This document shows, one piece after another, positions 32,843 to 46,282 of a stretch of DNA of 64,000 nucleotides. The notes below the pieces were generated by a model. That model saw only the letters and a program-made list of their open reading frames with translations, had not been told where the DNA came from and searched no databases. Numbering within the stretch: the first letter of the stretch is position 1; each line of letters opens with the position of its first letter. A program made the position numbers and the translations under genes. The stretch is from Isoetes taiwanensis (lineage: Eukaryota > Streptophyta > Lycopodiopsida > Isoetales > Isoetaceae): positions 22,263,925 to 22,327,924 of the forward strand of contig JAJEKV010000002.1 of assembly GCA_021234155.1 (NCBI GenBank), read 5' to 3'.

Positions 32843-35110
32843 ACCTCCTTCTTGTCGAACTATTCCGGTTCAAGCGCCTGGTCTTGAGCCTTCTAGGCAT
32901 ACGTCACCGTGTTCACCTTGCCGGGCCATTCTACTCTTGATTCCTGTTCATATATCAAATTCTTTGCCAACCTTGGCGTATTTCTTCCGTATTTCTTGCG
33001 TATTTTTCACCTATTTTCCTTGTTTTCGCATAGGTTCATGGCGGTTTGGACGAGAATTCTTACAGGTTCTTGCCTGCCTCGATCCTAGGCATTTTTTTTG
33101 CTCATATTTGGTGATTTTTTTCTATGGATGGAGGCTCCAGACTTTTCAGCCCGACTTGTTCAAGTATGCCCGTGATTCGCAGTTGGACAATAAAGAGCTT
33201 AAAGGCGTGTTGCTTCACATGAATACGCTTCTTCGGGATTGAGGCTATCGAGCCTAAGATCACCCGGCTAGAGAAGTTTGCGGCACTTTTCGGTCCAAGC
33301 TCAGCGGTCGGATCAGGCTTGTGATTCAGCTCCATCCTCATAGATATCCCACTACCCGGGAACAAGTTGGGCTGATTGGTTCTCTCCTCCTCAGAGGGCC
33401 AGCTCTAAGTTGGTTTGCTCCTTTATTGGAGAAAGGAACCCCGAAGTACAAGATTTTTGCTGCTTTCATTCCGAGCTTTCGAGGCATGCTGGCGGACACC
33501 GATCTTCGTAGCATATCGGTCACAAAACTTCGCAATCTAAGGCAAGGCTCGTCCGGCCGGTATATGCATCAGAATTTCGTCAAATTGCGGTAGATACTAC
33601 ATGGGATGATGTTGCACTTCGAGATTGTTTTCGAAGGGGGTTACGAGAGGATGTGAAAGATATGTTGTTGTCTATGGAGGATCCTCAAACTTTGGAAGAA
33701 GCCATCAGATTTGCAGTTCGATGTGATAATTGGCTCTTGACGTAGGGCAAAAAAGGCGTAGCCGAATCTTCCCAATCACACAAGCACCTATAGCTCACGT
33801 CCTCTCGGTTTCATCACAGTAGAATCAGCCAGATCCGGACTGACCTATGCGAGGATTGATCGGGTAGTTCGAGGACCTTTATCCGCGTAGAAGCAACATC
33901 GGAGAGAGGCTAATCTTTGCCCTCTGCGTGGAGGAGCTGGCCATATTGCTCGTGGATGCCACGTAAAGCCAAATCGATCGGAAAACTTCATGGGCGGTCA
34001 GAGTGGTAGGAGCCTCTCGTGTTGGCCATCTTTTCTCAGACTCCTTCCACACTTCTTGACATGTTTATTCCATCGGATAAGGTCAGCAAGGCATTCTTCA
34101 TCCCTATATCATTAAAATCAGAGGCTGGAAGATTGCAAGTGTTGGAAGAACTTGATTGTGGTGCAAATGCTTGCTTTATAGGTAGGGCATTATGCCAATA
34201 ACACGCCATCCCTAGAAGCAAGGTTGAGCATCCACGGATTTCTGTCGAAGGGATTGATGGAGCCGAAGATCTCCTCGAGATGCGATCCTGAGAATGTCGC
34301 TGCGCCTCTTGATTTTGTTGAGTGAGTTTCTGTAGTATTTCCTTAAATCTCATGCGCTCCACATGCATGTGTAATAGTCTTGGGTCTGCGAAGCGGCTAC
34401 ATAACCCGCAGTTGATTGGTATACTAGATCATTTCGATTTGCTGGTTTAGCTCGGTTCGGTTCTTTGCGGAATCGGGTCTTCTAACCAACATCGACCTCG
34501 ATCCGTCATGCGTATGCGTGCTCGTGGGCCCACGATTCCGTCGTCCTTGTTGTTTCTATTTACGCTCCATGTCCATGATTTGACTCTTGCCCTGCTCGGT
34601 TCATGCCCCATTTGACCATGTTCTTGATGATGTTCTGCTCGGCTCCGGCTCACTCCGGTTCAACGCTCCTGCTCTGGTTCTTGCTCCGGTCCACTGCTCT
34701 GCTCCGGTTCTTGCTCCAGTCCCTGCTCTAGCTCGGTTCTTGTTCCAGTTCCTACTCCAGTTCTTTGTCCCAGTTTGCTCCTACGCCGCCCGTTCTTGAT
34801 CCCGCTTACGTAGAGGCTTATTTGTGCCCTTAGCTCCGGTATCTCCGAAGATCTCCTTCACAAGTTTTTATTAGATACGGTAGGGCAAGATCCCGATCGG
34901 CATTTGCAATCCAAGTCCATCCTTCCGACTAGCTCGCTGTGAACGCGTCGCTCCCATCCTTCACGGTAAAAAAGTACAAAGGATTTTGGCGATGTTTTTG
35001 ATAAGATCAAAGCCAGCAAGCTTCCGGGTGACTGCCCCATTGATCTTCAGCCAGGGACGACCCCGCCATTTGGCCGTATCTATGGCTTGTCGCCATATGA
35101 GAATTGACCG
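32843..35110 (+). mobile_element. Truncated Ty3/gypsy remnant, copy B, with chromovirus-like gag
   Basis: Longer copy of the element seen at 1-1420. It retains a gag: readable parts include YPTTREQVGLIGSLLLRG with ALSWFAPLLEKGTP, then SVTKLRNLRQGSSGRYMHQ, a WDDVALRDCFRRGLREDVKD stretch and TLEEAIRFAVRCDN, which resembles Tcn1/sushi-type chromovirus gag. The protease follows at 34061-34200 with LDCGANACFIG, then the linker with most CCAG words altered to CGG, then RT lead-in residues to about 35100. No LTRs were found and RT, RNase H and integrase cores are missing. Numerous frameshifts. Confidence 0.82.
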
Positions 35111-36307
35111 CATCACATCACACAATTGAGTTGGATATCGCTTTATCGATTGTTTTCTAGCACAGCTAGGCTTTCTAAGTTCGAAAAATCAAAATTGTGG
35201 TTAATCACTTCCAGCATTGACAAAGAAGAGGAATTATGCTTCTTGATGTAGAGAATGGCACTAATTTGATACTTCTTTTTCTGAGGCTAGGAATTCGTTT
35301 CTTTGGATTGTATATTGTAAGAAAAGATCGATGCTTAGGTAGACTAGGGCACTTTGGAGACAAGTCAAACATCATATCAGAGGAAGTAGAAACAAGGATA
35401 TAGTCATCAATTGAGAAGCAACATCATTCAAAAATTGTGTCCTATGTGTTTGGCATGCTACAGATTAGTGGTATTCATCCAATATTTATAGGCATAATCC
35501 TATAGGCTCTTAGAGATGTTGTGGGAACAAAAATTAACCATATGCATATCCCACATCAAACAATTGCGAGTCCCATTTTGAAGATTGCTTTCTTGATGCT
35601 GGAGGCAAACTATTTGGGTTGGTGCTTCAGATACGGTATCATTCTTCCAGAATATTGGCAGTGGCGTTTGATGTAATGCTACTATAGCCTTAGGCTGGTG
35701 CCAGAAGTGCAGTACCAACTTCATCATTTATAGCACGACATTGAGTACATATGCAACTAAGCCTTCTATAACTAATGAAAATACCAAGCTTTAAATGGTT
35801 CCCATTTTCAAGTATGCAGGTTTAGGTTTATGATAAACTAGTTATGGTGCCCGGCGTTGCCAAACGTAACTTACAATTTTATTGTCGAATTATACGAATA
35901 AGGTGTAGGATTTAGGAACATATGTAGTGTTATCAATGATGCTCCTTTTAACTTATTGTCCAAGTTAGATGTCAGATTTACAACTATTTGAAAGGTCAAA
36001 CAATTGGAAGTATTGAAATTCACCACTCTATTTTTTTCATGGCATTTGGATCCATGCAACATAATTAAAGATCCAATAGTTTTCTTGACTGTAAAATGAT
36101 AATTGCATCTACAACATACTATAAAAGGGGCGTGTATATTTTTTACAACAGTTGTAGTGAATCCATTGAGTGTTGTTTGGCATGTAAAGTAGTTCTTATG
36201 TAGGTTATTATTATTTGGCATGTAAAGTGAAGAATACTTCAAAGAAATGGGGAATGGATTGTCATGCTTTAATAATCATATAATATAGGTAAACTGAAAT
36301 GTTTATA
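35111..36307. repeat. Duplicated noncoding block, copy B
   Basis: Copy of 1440-2539. It contains a segment at about 35852-35984 that copy A lacks, and ends at GAAATGTTTATA where a LINE begins. Confidence 0.85.
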
Positions 36308-38268
36308 GGCTTCCTGTTGTAGTGGACCAATAGCAGAGTTGTTCCCATCTATAAGGCGGGTGACCCCGCGCTTTGCTTCGACCAATTACCGAACAATCAT
36401 AGTCGGTTGATTGTTTGCAAAATTGCTTTGCTGGAATTCTCGGCGGCGATTAGCAGTTGGTTAGAGGCGGGAGATACAAGCCCTCACCTGTGGGATTCAG
36501 ACTCGACACTCAACCATTGACCACATCTTCACATTCGAACTTCGGTTGAAGGCGGTAGGAACCACCGTCGGGATCTATATTGTTGCTTCATTGGATTTTG
36601 TGAAGGCATTTGACCGTACCTCGAGAAAAACTATGGGCAAGATTGTGACGGTAGGGGGTTCCCGTAGATTTGCGAGGAATGCGATTAATGCGAGCTATAT
36701 GAAAGATGCCGAATGCGGTTGCGACCCGATAAACCAACCATTTGTTAGTAGTATCGGGGTTCGTCGGGGATGCCCTCTCTCTCCAACATTGTTTGGGCTT
36801 TACATTTATCAATTGGAGAGGCGGCTTGGCGATAATGGGCGGCGGGGCTCACCTTCTCTACCCGGATCATCAAGCGGTTAATATATGATGATGTGGACCT
36901 CTAGCTTACACACCAGCGGACATGCAATGGCATCGATGCCCTGGACACATTTTGTCCAGCGTAATCGATATGCGTCAACTTGGCCAAGACTAAGGTGGTT
37001 TTCATATCATCTTCACGACGATGAGGATCCCCTCCCAGTTCAGGGCAGAATGTGGAAGTAGCATCCACATACAAATATTTGGGAGTGGAGTTCCTTCTAC
37101 TATGCACCAGGACATCCATACTGACTACGAGTTACGCTGGCTGGAAGGCACTATATGCAATGCAAAACAATAGTCATAGAGCGAGGTTGTATGATTGGAC
37201 CCATCAGTCCACACTTTGTTCAAGGTCTTAGTGGAGCCCTGTCCTTTTATCACGGGGTTGAAGTATGGGGCCCGATGGTATCCCTCGCTACTTGGAATGA
37301 CTTGGGCGGAGGTCTGAGAAAGCCTTCTTGCATACGAGCACTAGGGGTGAAGTCCAGGTCCCATATCAAATTCTCACGGGAGAGGCAGGGATTCTTGCCT
37401 CTTCAAGAGGCGGCCCTTGATAGCCACATTGTCTATTTTTTAGAAGGTGGTCAATATGGGCCGATGCTCATCTTCCTAAACAAGCTTATATCATGGCAAT
37501 GGGGCCACGGTGCCTCAAGGCCTTGGAGAAAAAGAGCTCAATGGATGGCTAGATGGAATGTGAGAGGAGCATAGGTGTATACATGTGCAAGCAGGCAGAT
37601 CGCCATAGCTTGAGGCAATATCTTGGCGCTTGCTTCATCAGCCAAACTTTGGGATGCTAGCGCCCTTGAGCAGTCAAGGCGGACACACTACCGGCGCCAC
37701 ATAAATCCCACATTGGAGCGACACCCACTTGCCTATGAAAAGCCTTGAGACTCATTGCCTCCATTAAGCCGGGGCACATCATCTTAATTGAGGCAGGCGA
37801 GATGGATTAGTGAGCCCCGTCGGGACGGGCTCGTCAATCTTTGCCAAATGGGAGTCATTGAGGATGAATCTCATACCCTTCAAAGTTGCCCGGCCATATG
37901 ATCAAAATACGGGCCTTTATCTTTGAGTTGGTGGGAGCTTGGTCAGACGCTACATGTGACATTGAGCCACGGCCTCGTGCGGGTGCTAGGATCATACAAC
38001 CCGAGGAGGTCATGGACATGCGAGATCAGCTCGGGTTAGCACTTGACATGTACATACACATTTATTTCATGATGATGTATACTTATGCGGTTTGGCGGCA
38101 TTCTTATTACTGCCCGCGGTTTTCCCCCTCGAAAACCCTTGCCGGGCCAAAGGGTTTTTTAACTTCGGACGGTAATAAGTTTGCTGCGCTCCTCGGGTCC
38201 CATAGACCAATTGGTCTCGGTGGGACGATAAAACCTATACTTATTCTTATTCTTATTAAAAAAAAAAC
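36308..38268 (+). mobile_element. Non-LTR retrotransposon (LINE), 5'-truncated and degenerate
   Basis: Codons from about 36375 give NYRTI-like text, then TIDHIFTFELRLK, FVKAFDRTSRKTMGK, SSIGVRRGCPLSPTLFGLYI and QLERRL, the fingers-palm order of a LINE reverse transcriptase; the 36546-36881 frame is intact. Beyond it the reading frame is broken. The 3' end has TTATTC repeats followed by an A run at 38240-38268, as expected for a LINE tail. It interrupts the copy of block 1440-2539. I saw no clear target-site duplication, perhaps because the right flank is rearranged. Confidence 0.82.
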
Positions 38269-38507
38269 AGGTCATCAATGTCAATTTGAAAGAATTAGAT
38301 GACACTATCATAGCTCGTGGCGAGAATGTTCGCTACTTGTTGCGGAAAGAAATTTTGGAACCAAGGTGATGGAGAATACGTATTCAAATTGGATAAATTT
38401 TACGTCAATGAAGCTGTAGAAAAAACCAAGCAAACAATTTTTTGAATCATGATTTTTATAAGGTTTTTGTTGTGTACTTTCAACTCCCCAAGTGAATAGG
38501 AAAAGGC

Positions 38508-39450
<943 letters not shown>

Positions 39451-39654
39451 TCTCTCGCACGCACGCACGCCGTTATGTTAAAGTTAAATTCAATTCAACT
39501 CAATTATGGGATTTTAATATGCCTTTGCATTTTAGTTTTCTTATGGTGGAGGGACAATAGATGAGATAGTGCATTTTTACACATGGCATGTAATGACAAC
39601 ATGAATACTTTATGGGGTGTCATATGGATGGGAGTAGTGCAATGATTGTATAAT

Positions 39655-39910
39655 GGTACTTACAAAATTGGCCATATAAAAAAACTCCATAAAAACTACA
39701 CTTACTTATAAATCACACCTCCAAAAACTACATCTCCTTAAAAACACAACTACCTCAAAAACAAAAACCATAGTTCTTTTAACAAAAAGTATACCTCCTT
39801 AAAAAACCACACCTCCTAAAAAACAAAAACCACAGCTCCTCAAAAAAATAACAGTGGACGTTCCTTGTCCACTTAAAAAACAACACCATCAAGTAGTAAA
39901 ACCACGCCTC
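39655..39910. repeat. A-rich cryptic tandem repeat
   Basis: Loose units of about 20-30 nt of the form AAAAACCACACCTCCTT repeat along the plus strand, with almost no G. No ORF of interest. Confidence 0.7.
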
Positions 39911-39924
39911 CACGGATCTACATG

Positions 39925-40200
39925 TAACAAAGATTCCTTCCCGACAAATGGTCGTCCAATAGGCACCTGCAAAACTCAGCACATTGCAATTGGCCCTAAC
40001 ATACTTGATGCATTTTAGGGTTAACAATCCTCGTTAGACCAATATATTAAGTTAGCTATTCAGGCTCGGCGACGATTTACATGGCCAATAGCACGACGAC
40101 TTACGTGACAGATAGTCTAACAATGGTCGTCCAATAGCCACCTCCAAAACTTGGTCTTAGGTACTTTCCTAAGTTTGAGTATAATTGCTTGCATGGGGAT
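39925..40200. repeat. Copy of the 240-270 bp dispersed repeat
   Basis: Matches 15180-15540, including AATGGTCGTCCAATAGGC and TTGATGCATTTTAGGGTTAA, and the trailing CTTAGGTACTTTCCTAAGTT word. Confidence 0.8.
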
Positions 40201-41009
40201 GCAAAAACTTTAAGCCACGTTTCATCGCGAGAATGTGAGGGAAGATCCGGCCTGTGAGGCGCAGGCGCAGGGGCAGGGCACAGAAGAAGCTATGAAGCTA
40301 TGATTTCGGAAGAAGCTTTGTGAGGCGTAGGAGATCCGGCCTGCTTCAGCTTTGTGAGGCCTTGTTCAATTGTATTTCATCTAGAGGACGAAGTCAGGTG
40401 GCGTAAAACAGGAGTCTCTGGAGGTCGATTTCTGCATAAAGCTTGGGTTCCAGATGGCTACTCGAGCTTGGGTTTCTTGCTATGGCTACTCCAGCTATGG
40501 CAGGATCCTGTTCAGGTGGAGATAAGCCAGCACTGCCTCCGATGCTGCAGTTCTTATTGGCCGAATTTGGGAACCTGCTTTGCTGATTTTTTGTTGTTGA
40601 AGCATGTAAAATTCTGCTGAAATTGCATTGCTGTTCTTATCTGTTCTTGACTCTTCTTTGTTCTTATTTGTTCGCTTTAAGCTCTTTGTTCACTTCAAGT
40701 TCTGATCTGCTCTTCACTCTTCTCATTTCTTATTTGTTCTTCTGTGTCTGTTCTTCATGAATGCAATGGTGTCCGTGCTTTTTCTATGTGTATACATTGA
40801 AGTATACCATGTATGTATATATGTATAATAGCTGTATGGGATGCGCAAGCGTATACGTGGGGCTGATGTGTAAATTCCACGGCCCTTGATTTGGCATATT
40901 TATAGAATTATGCTTGGATCCAATGATAAAAAAAAAACAATAAGGATAGAGCAATAATGGATTGGTTAGTACTTGTTTATTGTTGGTTGTGATATTAAAA
41001 AAAAATTTG

Positions 41010-41024
41010 GGCCCTTCGGGCCCT
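41010..41024. other. GC-rich hairpin GGGCCC-TTC-GGGCCC
   Basis: Perfect 6-bp stem with a 3-nt loop, preceded by an A/T run. It is an inverted relative of the hairpin at 19436-19449 with similar flanks. Confidence 0.6.
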
Positions 41025-42354
41025 AACAAAACGAACCTTCTAGGTATCAAACTTGGGCTAATAACAATTTCCATTACCAACGACTCGAAAAGCCACAAGC
41101 AGCTCATTTCCCAAGTATGGTTGTATCCCCAAAGTACCCGCGCACAAAGCACGTGAATTACCTAGCTCCTTGTGGGGATTTGTCCTTGTATAGAGTTGCT
41201 AGAAAAGCAATTACAAGAGGCATATAACTTGAACCAGGATAAAAATGCACTATGAATTAAACAGAAGCAATTCACATAACATGCTTATGCTTATGCTGAA
41301 ACACATTAAGTGTGTAAAATATAGAAAAAATGTACAATGTTTGAAGAGCCTCAATATCCAAACAAACCCCTGCAAATAAAACCTTAGCATATGTCCTTTT
41401 GCAAGGGGTGAAACATTCAGATGACAATTGTTACTTCCCTCTATTTCCCTCAAACAAAGAAGCGCCTAGTTCCGAACGGCAATGGAGACAAATAGGCTTT
41501 TTGCCTTAGTGCACTGCATTGAAGCCAATCTTTGCCAGGTTTTTGCCACAATTGAGCATGTGCGTGATGGAATAGGAGGAACGGAGACAAATAAGCTATG
41601 TAGCAAACTGCAACTCTAGGATTCATGGCAATCATCCGTAGGTTCTTGCATGGTTTTTTTCTTGATGAAATGAGAGGTTTTAAATACAAAACTTCAAATG
41701 GCTTGCAAAATAAGAATTTTGAAATAGGTGAATGGCAACGATAGAGAGGGTGCTTACCAATTTCAAAAGGGATGGCTTCTCACTCAGCTTCTTTTCTTCT
41801 ATCCAATTTCTGCATCATCTTGTGTAACAATGGAGGCGCACTGGAAATGTGGCTGCCTAAGAATGGAACCCACAAATTTACTATCTTGAACCAAATTGTG
41901 AATGAAATCAAAACACCCATGTCAGGAATGCAGGAAAAGGTTTCAGTAAGAGTAATAGTACTGCTGCAGCATCCTTCTAGCAAAGCCATCACGCCCATGG
42001 CGCTACAGCGCACCGTTGTACAAAATCAAGCATTCAATAATCAAATTACGCATTTGCAATCCCATCTTTTCCATGGCCACATTGCAAGAGATGTCGATAA
42101 TTATTTCCTCTAGTACTTGGCCTTCCAAGCATCACCTTTTGTCTGTATTTGTGATAAAGAAGCACATTAAACTAGTAGAAATGATAGGTAGAAACAACCC
42201 CTTGTGTAGTTATACAAATTGAATCAAACATTGGATTCAACATCAAAGAATCATACATCCAGGTTGTGCAGCTTGCTAAAATCAGTCTTGTTACCAGAGA
42301 AAATAGGCCTAAGGCGAATCCCCCGCAGCCCTTGCAATATCCAGAAGAAATAGA

Positions 42355-42560
42355 CACGCTTTGGAGGAGCAACATGCTTTGAACTGCCGGATCCGGGTTT
42401 TTAGGTGGAGCAACAAAGGTAACGAAATAGGCTTAGTTGAAGGAAAAGGGTTCTGAGAACAAACCTTGAAACGATGGATCTGCTGCCGTGGTTGCTCCAA
42501 GTCCGATTGGAGGAGCAACAAGCCTTGAACTGCCAGATCTAGTTTTCGTGGAGCAACAAA
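42355..42560. repeat. Imperfect tandem duplication, period about 140 bp
   Basis: Both units carry TTGGAGGAGCAACA, then CTTTGAACTGCC or its variant, GGATC/AGATC and GTGGAGCAACAAAGG. Confidence 0.6.
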
Positions 42561-43189
42561 GGATGCCTGTGTTCTAGAAGTGTTCTGGTAAAGCAAAACC
42601 AAGGTATTGCCTTGCCTTAGAGAAAAAATGGGAACAGACAGAGGCAAAGTCTTTGACAACGAATTATCTACCGAAGAACGATGCGAAAGAACATCGACTT
42701 CCCATCACGGCCACATGCATTTGCTTACAGTAAAAAAAGTCCTCGATTCCAAAGAACAAACGGAACAAAAGGGCATAAATGTAAAAAAACAAAACCCTAG
42801 AATAGAAGAATCGAGCTTTGCATGCCGTTTGAGTTTTCATGAAGGAAAATTGAAGGGGTAAACCATGGGCAAAATGGTTTTTAGCCATAAAATATTAGGA
42901 ACACCCTAGATATAGATATACTGATTAGTAGTTCCCATGCAATACGCTTTCGAAATCATATGAAAATCATAGAAAAAGTAGTACAAAAATACAAAAGCAA
43001 CCCCCTGTTATTATGCTAGATATTGTATATCAAGTAACCACTTCAAAGTAGTCACTTTTCGAAAGGATTAACTTCATTGACTAGCAAATCAATCCAGTTG
43101 AGAAGAACCTCATATATGCACATAAACATATAAAGAGGGCAGAAACATACAGGTGGCCAAATCTTATTTTTTGCAAACTTGAGCCTAGT

Positions 43190-45130
43190 AATTAACATGG
43201 GACTTACTTATATTAATGCATGTTACTACTTGGATTATGCATAATCCGAAAAATCTCATAATTATTAACAGTGTGTAGAGTTGCATTGCATTTGACAAGA
43301 CTAAAAACATTATTTGAGAGTGTAGGGCAATCTAAGATTCTTTATTTGGCACCCAAACATGTACGATGTATCAAGAAAGGCTGCAACAAATGAAGTCCCA
43401 ACCTCACCCGCTAATCGAACATGTTGAATGCAAGGGCATCCATCTAAATCTTGTTGTTTGTATCGGTAAGTTTCTTCCAGAGGCTAAAATTAAACTATTA
43501 GAATTTACCTGCAGAGATCAGGAGTTATTAGATGGAACCTGAATCCTTACAAATGCCTTCGTCTTGCAAAAGACACGAACATAAACAGATCTCTCTTCTA
43601 AGAAATAGAGCCAATTTTCACTTTATTTTTCATGCCCTGTATGGCTTGAAAGGAAAACAAACCACAAAAACATTCTCAAATCCTTTCTTTGCCAATTAGA
43701 ATCTCGGTTGCTTTTGCCCCATAGAAATTTGTTGTGTTGAGATTCTGGTCATGCTAAGATTCTTTGCTTCCTTGGTTCTGAAATCATTTCTTCATTCTTT
43801 GCATTGTAGCTGCCCTAGAGATTCAAGGAAAAAGAAGAAATTAGAGGGAAGGGTTTTTTTCTTTTTTTTTTTTTTTTTTTTTTTTTTTTGGGGTATTATG
43901 ATGGAGCTTCTTGCCTTGACATGGACTTGCGATATTAGAGTTTTTTGCCTATGTTGCTCAGCAAAACTCTACCTACAATTCGCCCCTTCTGCTTTGATGC
44001 AATTTTTTTTTTGCCAATATTTATATATGTCAAAAAGCACACGTAACACCTCTGTAATAGTAAATCCTTTCCATTCCTCTGTGCATGATTCACTATCCCT
44101 CATTGTGCAGATTCATTGTACCCTTTAGAGAAGATTTGGATTCTAGTGGCTGACATTTGTTTAGTCATCAATTCTTTGGCACATGTTTCTTTTCCCATAA
44201 GTGTCAGTTCTATAACCATTGGATGACCCATTTTTCCACTTTTTCCATAAATTTGACATGATCATTGCCAAACACATATCCCCATGGTAAGAAAGACATT
44301 TATTCCAAGGCTTTTCGAAGGGATTTGAAGACGTTCTAAGACTAAAATTAAACCAATAGAATTTTTGTATGGAATCTGAATTCTGCCTTCGCCTCACAAG
44401 CAACAAGAACATCTCTCCTCTGGTTAATAGAACCAATTTCAATCTTATCTTTCATGCCCTATATGGCTTGGAAGGAAAAGAAAGTCAAGAAAACATTGTC
44501 CATCCTTACCTTGCCAATCAAAATCGTGTTTGCTCCTGCCTCGTAGAAATCTATTATGTCGAGATTATGCCAAGATTCACCCCTTCCTTGATTACAAAAA
44601 TCATTTCTTTGTCGACAGCCAATGCCCAATGAATGAATCATGCCATTGCAGCAGAGATGGTTGGGTTCTGTAGTGCCGGACAATCTCGCTTTGCCTCTGC
44701 AGATTGAAAAAAAAGGGAACGGGAGGTTGCGGGAGGTGGGAGGGAGGGGGAGGGTTTATAGTGGACCTTCTTGGCTTGACATGGACTTGCAAAAAGATGC
44801 AAGAAAAGAATATTAGCATAGATTGTGTCAACCTTAAATATGTAGAGGTTTTGAAAACAATGGCATCAAGCGGACTGTGTCTGCATCAGGGTTTTTTGCC
44901 CATTTTGCTAAGCAAAATCTCCCCCAATTCATCCTTTCTACTTTGACGCAAATTTCTTTGACAATATTTATATAATGTCAAAAAGCAAACACAACACCTC
45001 TGTAACAACAAATCCTTTCCACCCCTCTGTGCATGATTCATTGTCCTCTAATTACTTAGTGTGCATGATTCAATGTACCATTTAGACGTAGATTTGGATT
45101 CGATTGGCCGACACTTGTCCATAGTCATTA
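43190..45130. repeat. Third set of mannanase upstream-block pieces
   Basis: 43190-43320 matches about 14485-14610. 43490-44150 and 44160-45130 are two tandem units matching the 0.95-kb repeats of 12450-14130, with the same CAGAGATCAGGAGTTATTAG and CAAATTTCTTTG-like words. A poly-T run of about 27 bases lies at 43862-43889. No gene was recognised. Confidence 0.75.
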
Positions 45131-46130
45131 ATTCCACGGTTCTATTGCGATGGGGATGCCTCATCTCAAATCTCCTATTTATTCGACCTTCTCTCCCATT
45201 CATCCATCGGCATTCTCTTGAGCTAAATTTCTCCTCCTCCTTTGTCCTACCAGTTTAAAGACTATTCCTATGTTTAATCTTTCATGCAGAAGCTGAAGGT
45301 GCTAAGATATCTCGCCTTTGCTGTTTGGCGATACTGCAAAGATATCTTGCCTCTGCAGTTTGGTGATAAGGTTTCTTTTTTGTTTCTCTGCTTGGGATGT
45401 TGGATTTCTGTGCTTGTCATGTTGGATGTAGCATCTTTTCCATTTCTCATCTATTCTTCTACTTCCAAGTTTCTTTTAGCATTTTCAGGAAGCTCTGCAG
45501 TATGGCTCTTCCTCCGGTTTGGATCCACCATTGTTGTCAGCCTGGTTCTCCTCAAACCTTAAGGGAATAGTTTTTCGACCGGAGTTTTTGTGCCGTCCAG
45601 ATTTGGGTTTTCTTGATTTTCTATTTTGAATGGGTTCTTAACGATATCCACTTCTTTGGTTTGTACAATCCTTGTAGGCACTCAACATATTTGTGGATAG
45701 CTTTTAATCTATTATATTCCTTACCTTGCCGCGAGCATAGGGCATGAATTGATAGTTGAGGCGAATCTTTTGCCGGCGGGCTGCAGCACAGGGCATGCCA
45801 GATGATATCGATACCTTTATTATTCTACTTTTGCGGATGCGACTTGGATATACGACGAAATGGGGGGCATTTTTGCATCCGTCAAGCACCCCATTAGCAC
45901 CGCACCCCTAAGTTTTTTTAATTGAAGTTGTTAAGTTTAGGGGAATCTTTTACTCGTCAAACCCTATGAAACCCTTCAAGTTACATTCCCGCTCTACGCT
46001 CTAGTTTCAAAGCTCCGACATTTTTTGAGGCCGATCGTTCAAGCTCCATGATGAATCTCGAGGACCCTATGGAAGTTACTGAACCCCCAGACTTTTCACA
46101 GTGTAATGATGAAGGGTCTTGTCTAGAAAA
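45131..46130. other. No recognised gene
   Basis: Contains a short duplicated phrase near 45300-45365 (GATATCTCGCCTTTGCTGTT and GATATCTTGCCTCTGCAGTT) and ORFs under 100 codons without domains. Confidence 0.4.
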
Positions 46131-46134
46131 GGCC

Positions 46135-46245
46135 GCCCAATAGGCACCTCCAAAACTCAAACTCATGAGCACTAACGTACAACTGTGCACATTGTATGGG
46201 TTATAAAGACAAATGATTGTCTTTCAATTTCAAAATATATGCAAG
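46135..46245. repeat. Fragment of the 240-270 bp dispersed repeat
   Basis: Carries CAATAGGCACCTCCAAAACT, CACTAACGTACAACTGTGCA and the GATTGTCTTTCAATTTC word. Confidence 0.8.
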
Positions 46246-46282
46246 GCAACCAATCTTTGTGCAAAATTTGCAAAATGGCATC

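Larger units (their letters stand above)
40230..43180. other. No recognised gene
   Basis: Contains GC-richer text near 40230-40600 with repeated GATCCGGCCTG words, and short frames on both strands without recognised domains. The minus strand near 42790 has CTAGGGTTTTG, a word common in plant 5' UTRs, and 42309-42659 (minus) encodes a Leu/Gln-rich frame with an internal repeat. These hints are too weak to call a gene. Confidence 0.35.

Noticed and set aside
22115-35110. Repeat-induced or methylation-driven C-to-T decay as cause of the copy differences
   Set aside because: Deamination would turn CTG into TTG and CAG into CAA; the dominant observed changes create CCG, CGG or CG, so this explanation does not fit most sites.
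40990-41035. Helitron 3' end (hairpin followed by CTAA)
   Set aside because: The CTAA overlaps the stem instead of lying several bases after it, and no TC 5' end was found.
41772-42659. Overlapping ORFs of 113 and 116 codons on opposite strands
   Set aside because: No family recognised and the minus-strand one spans a tandem repeat; left as unannotated.
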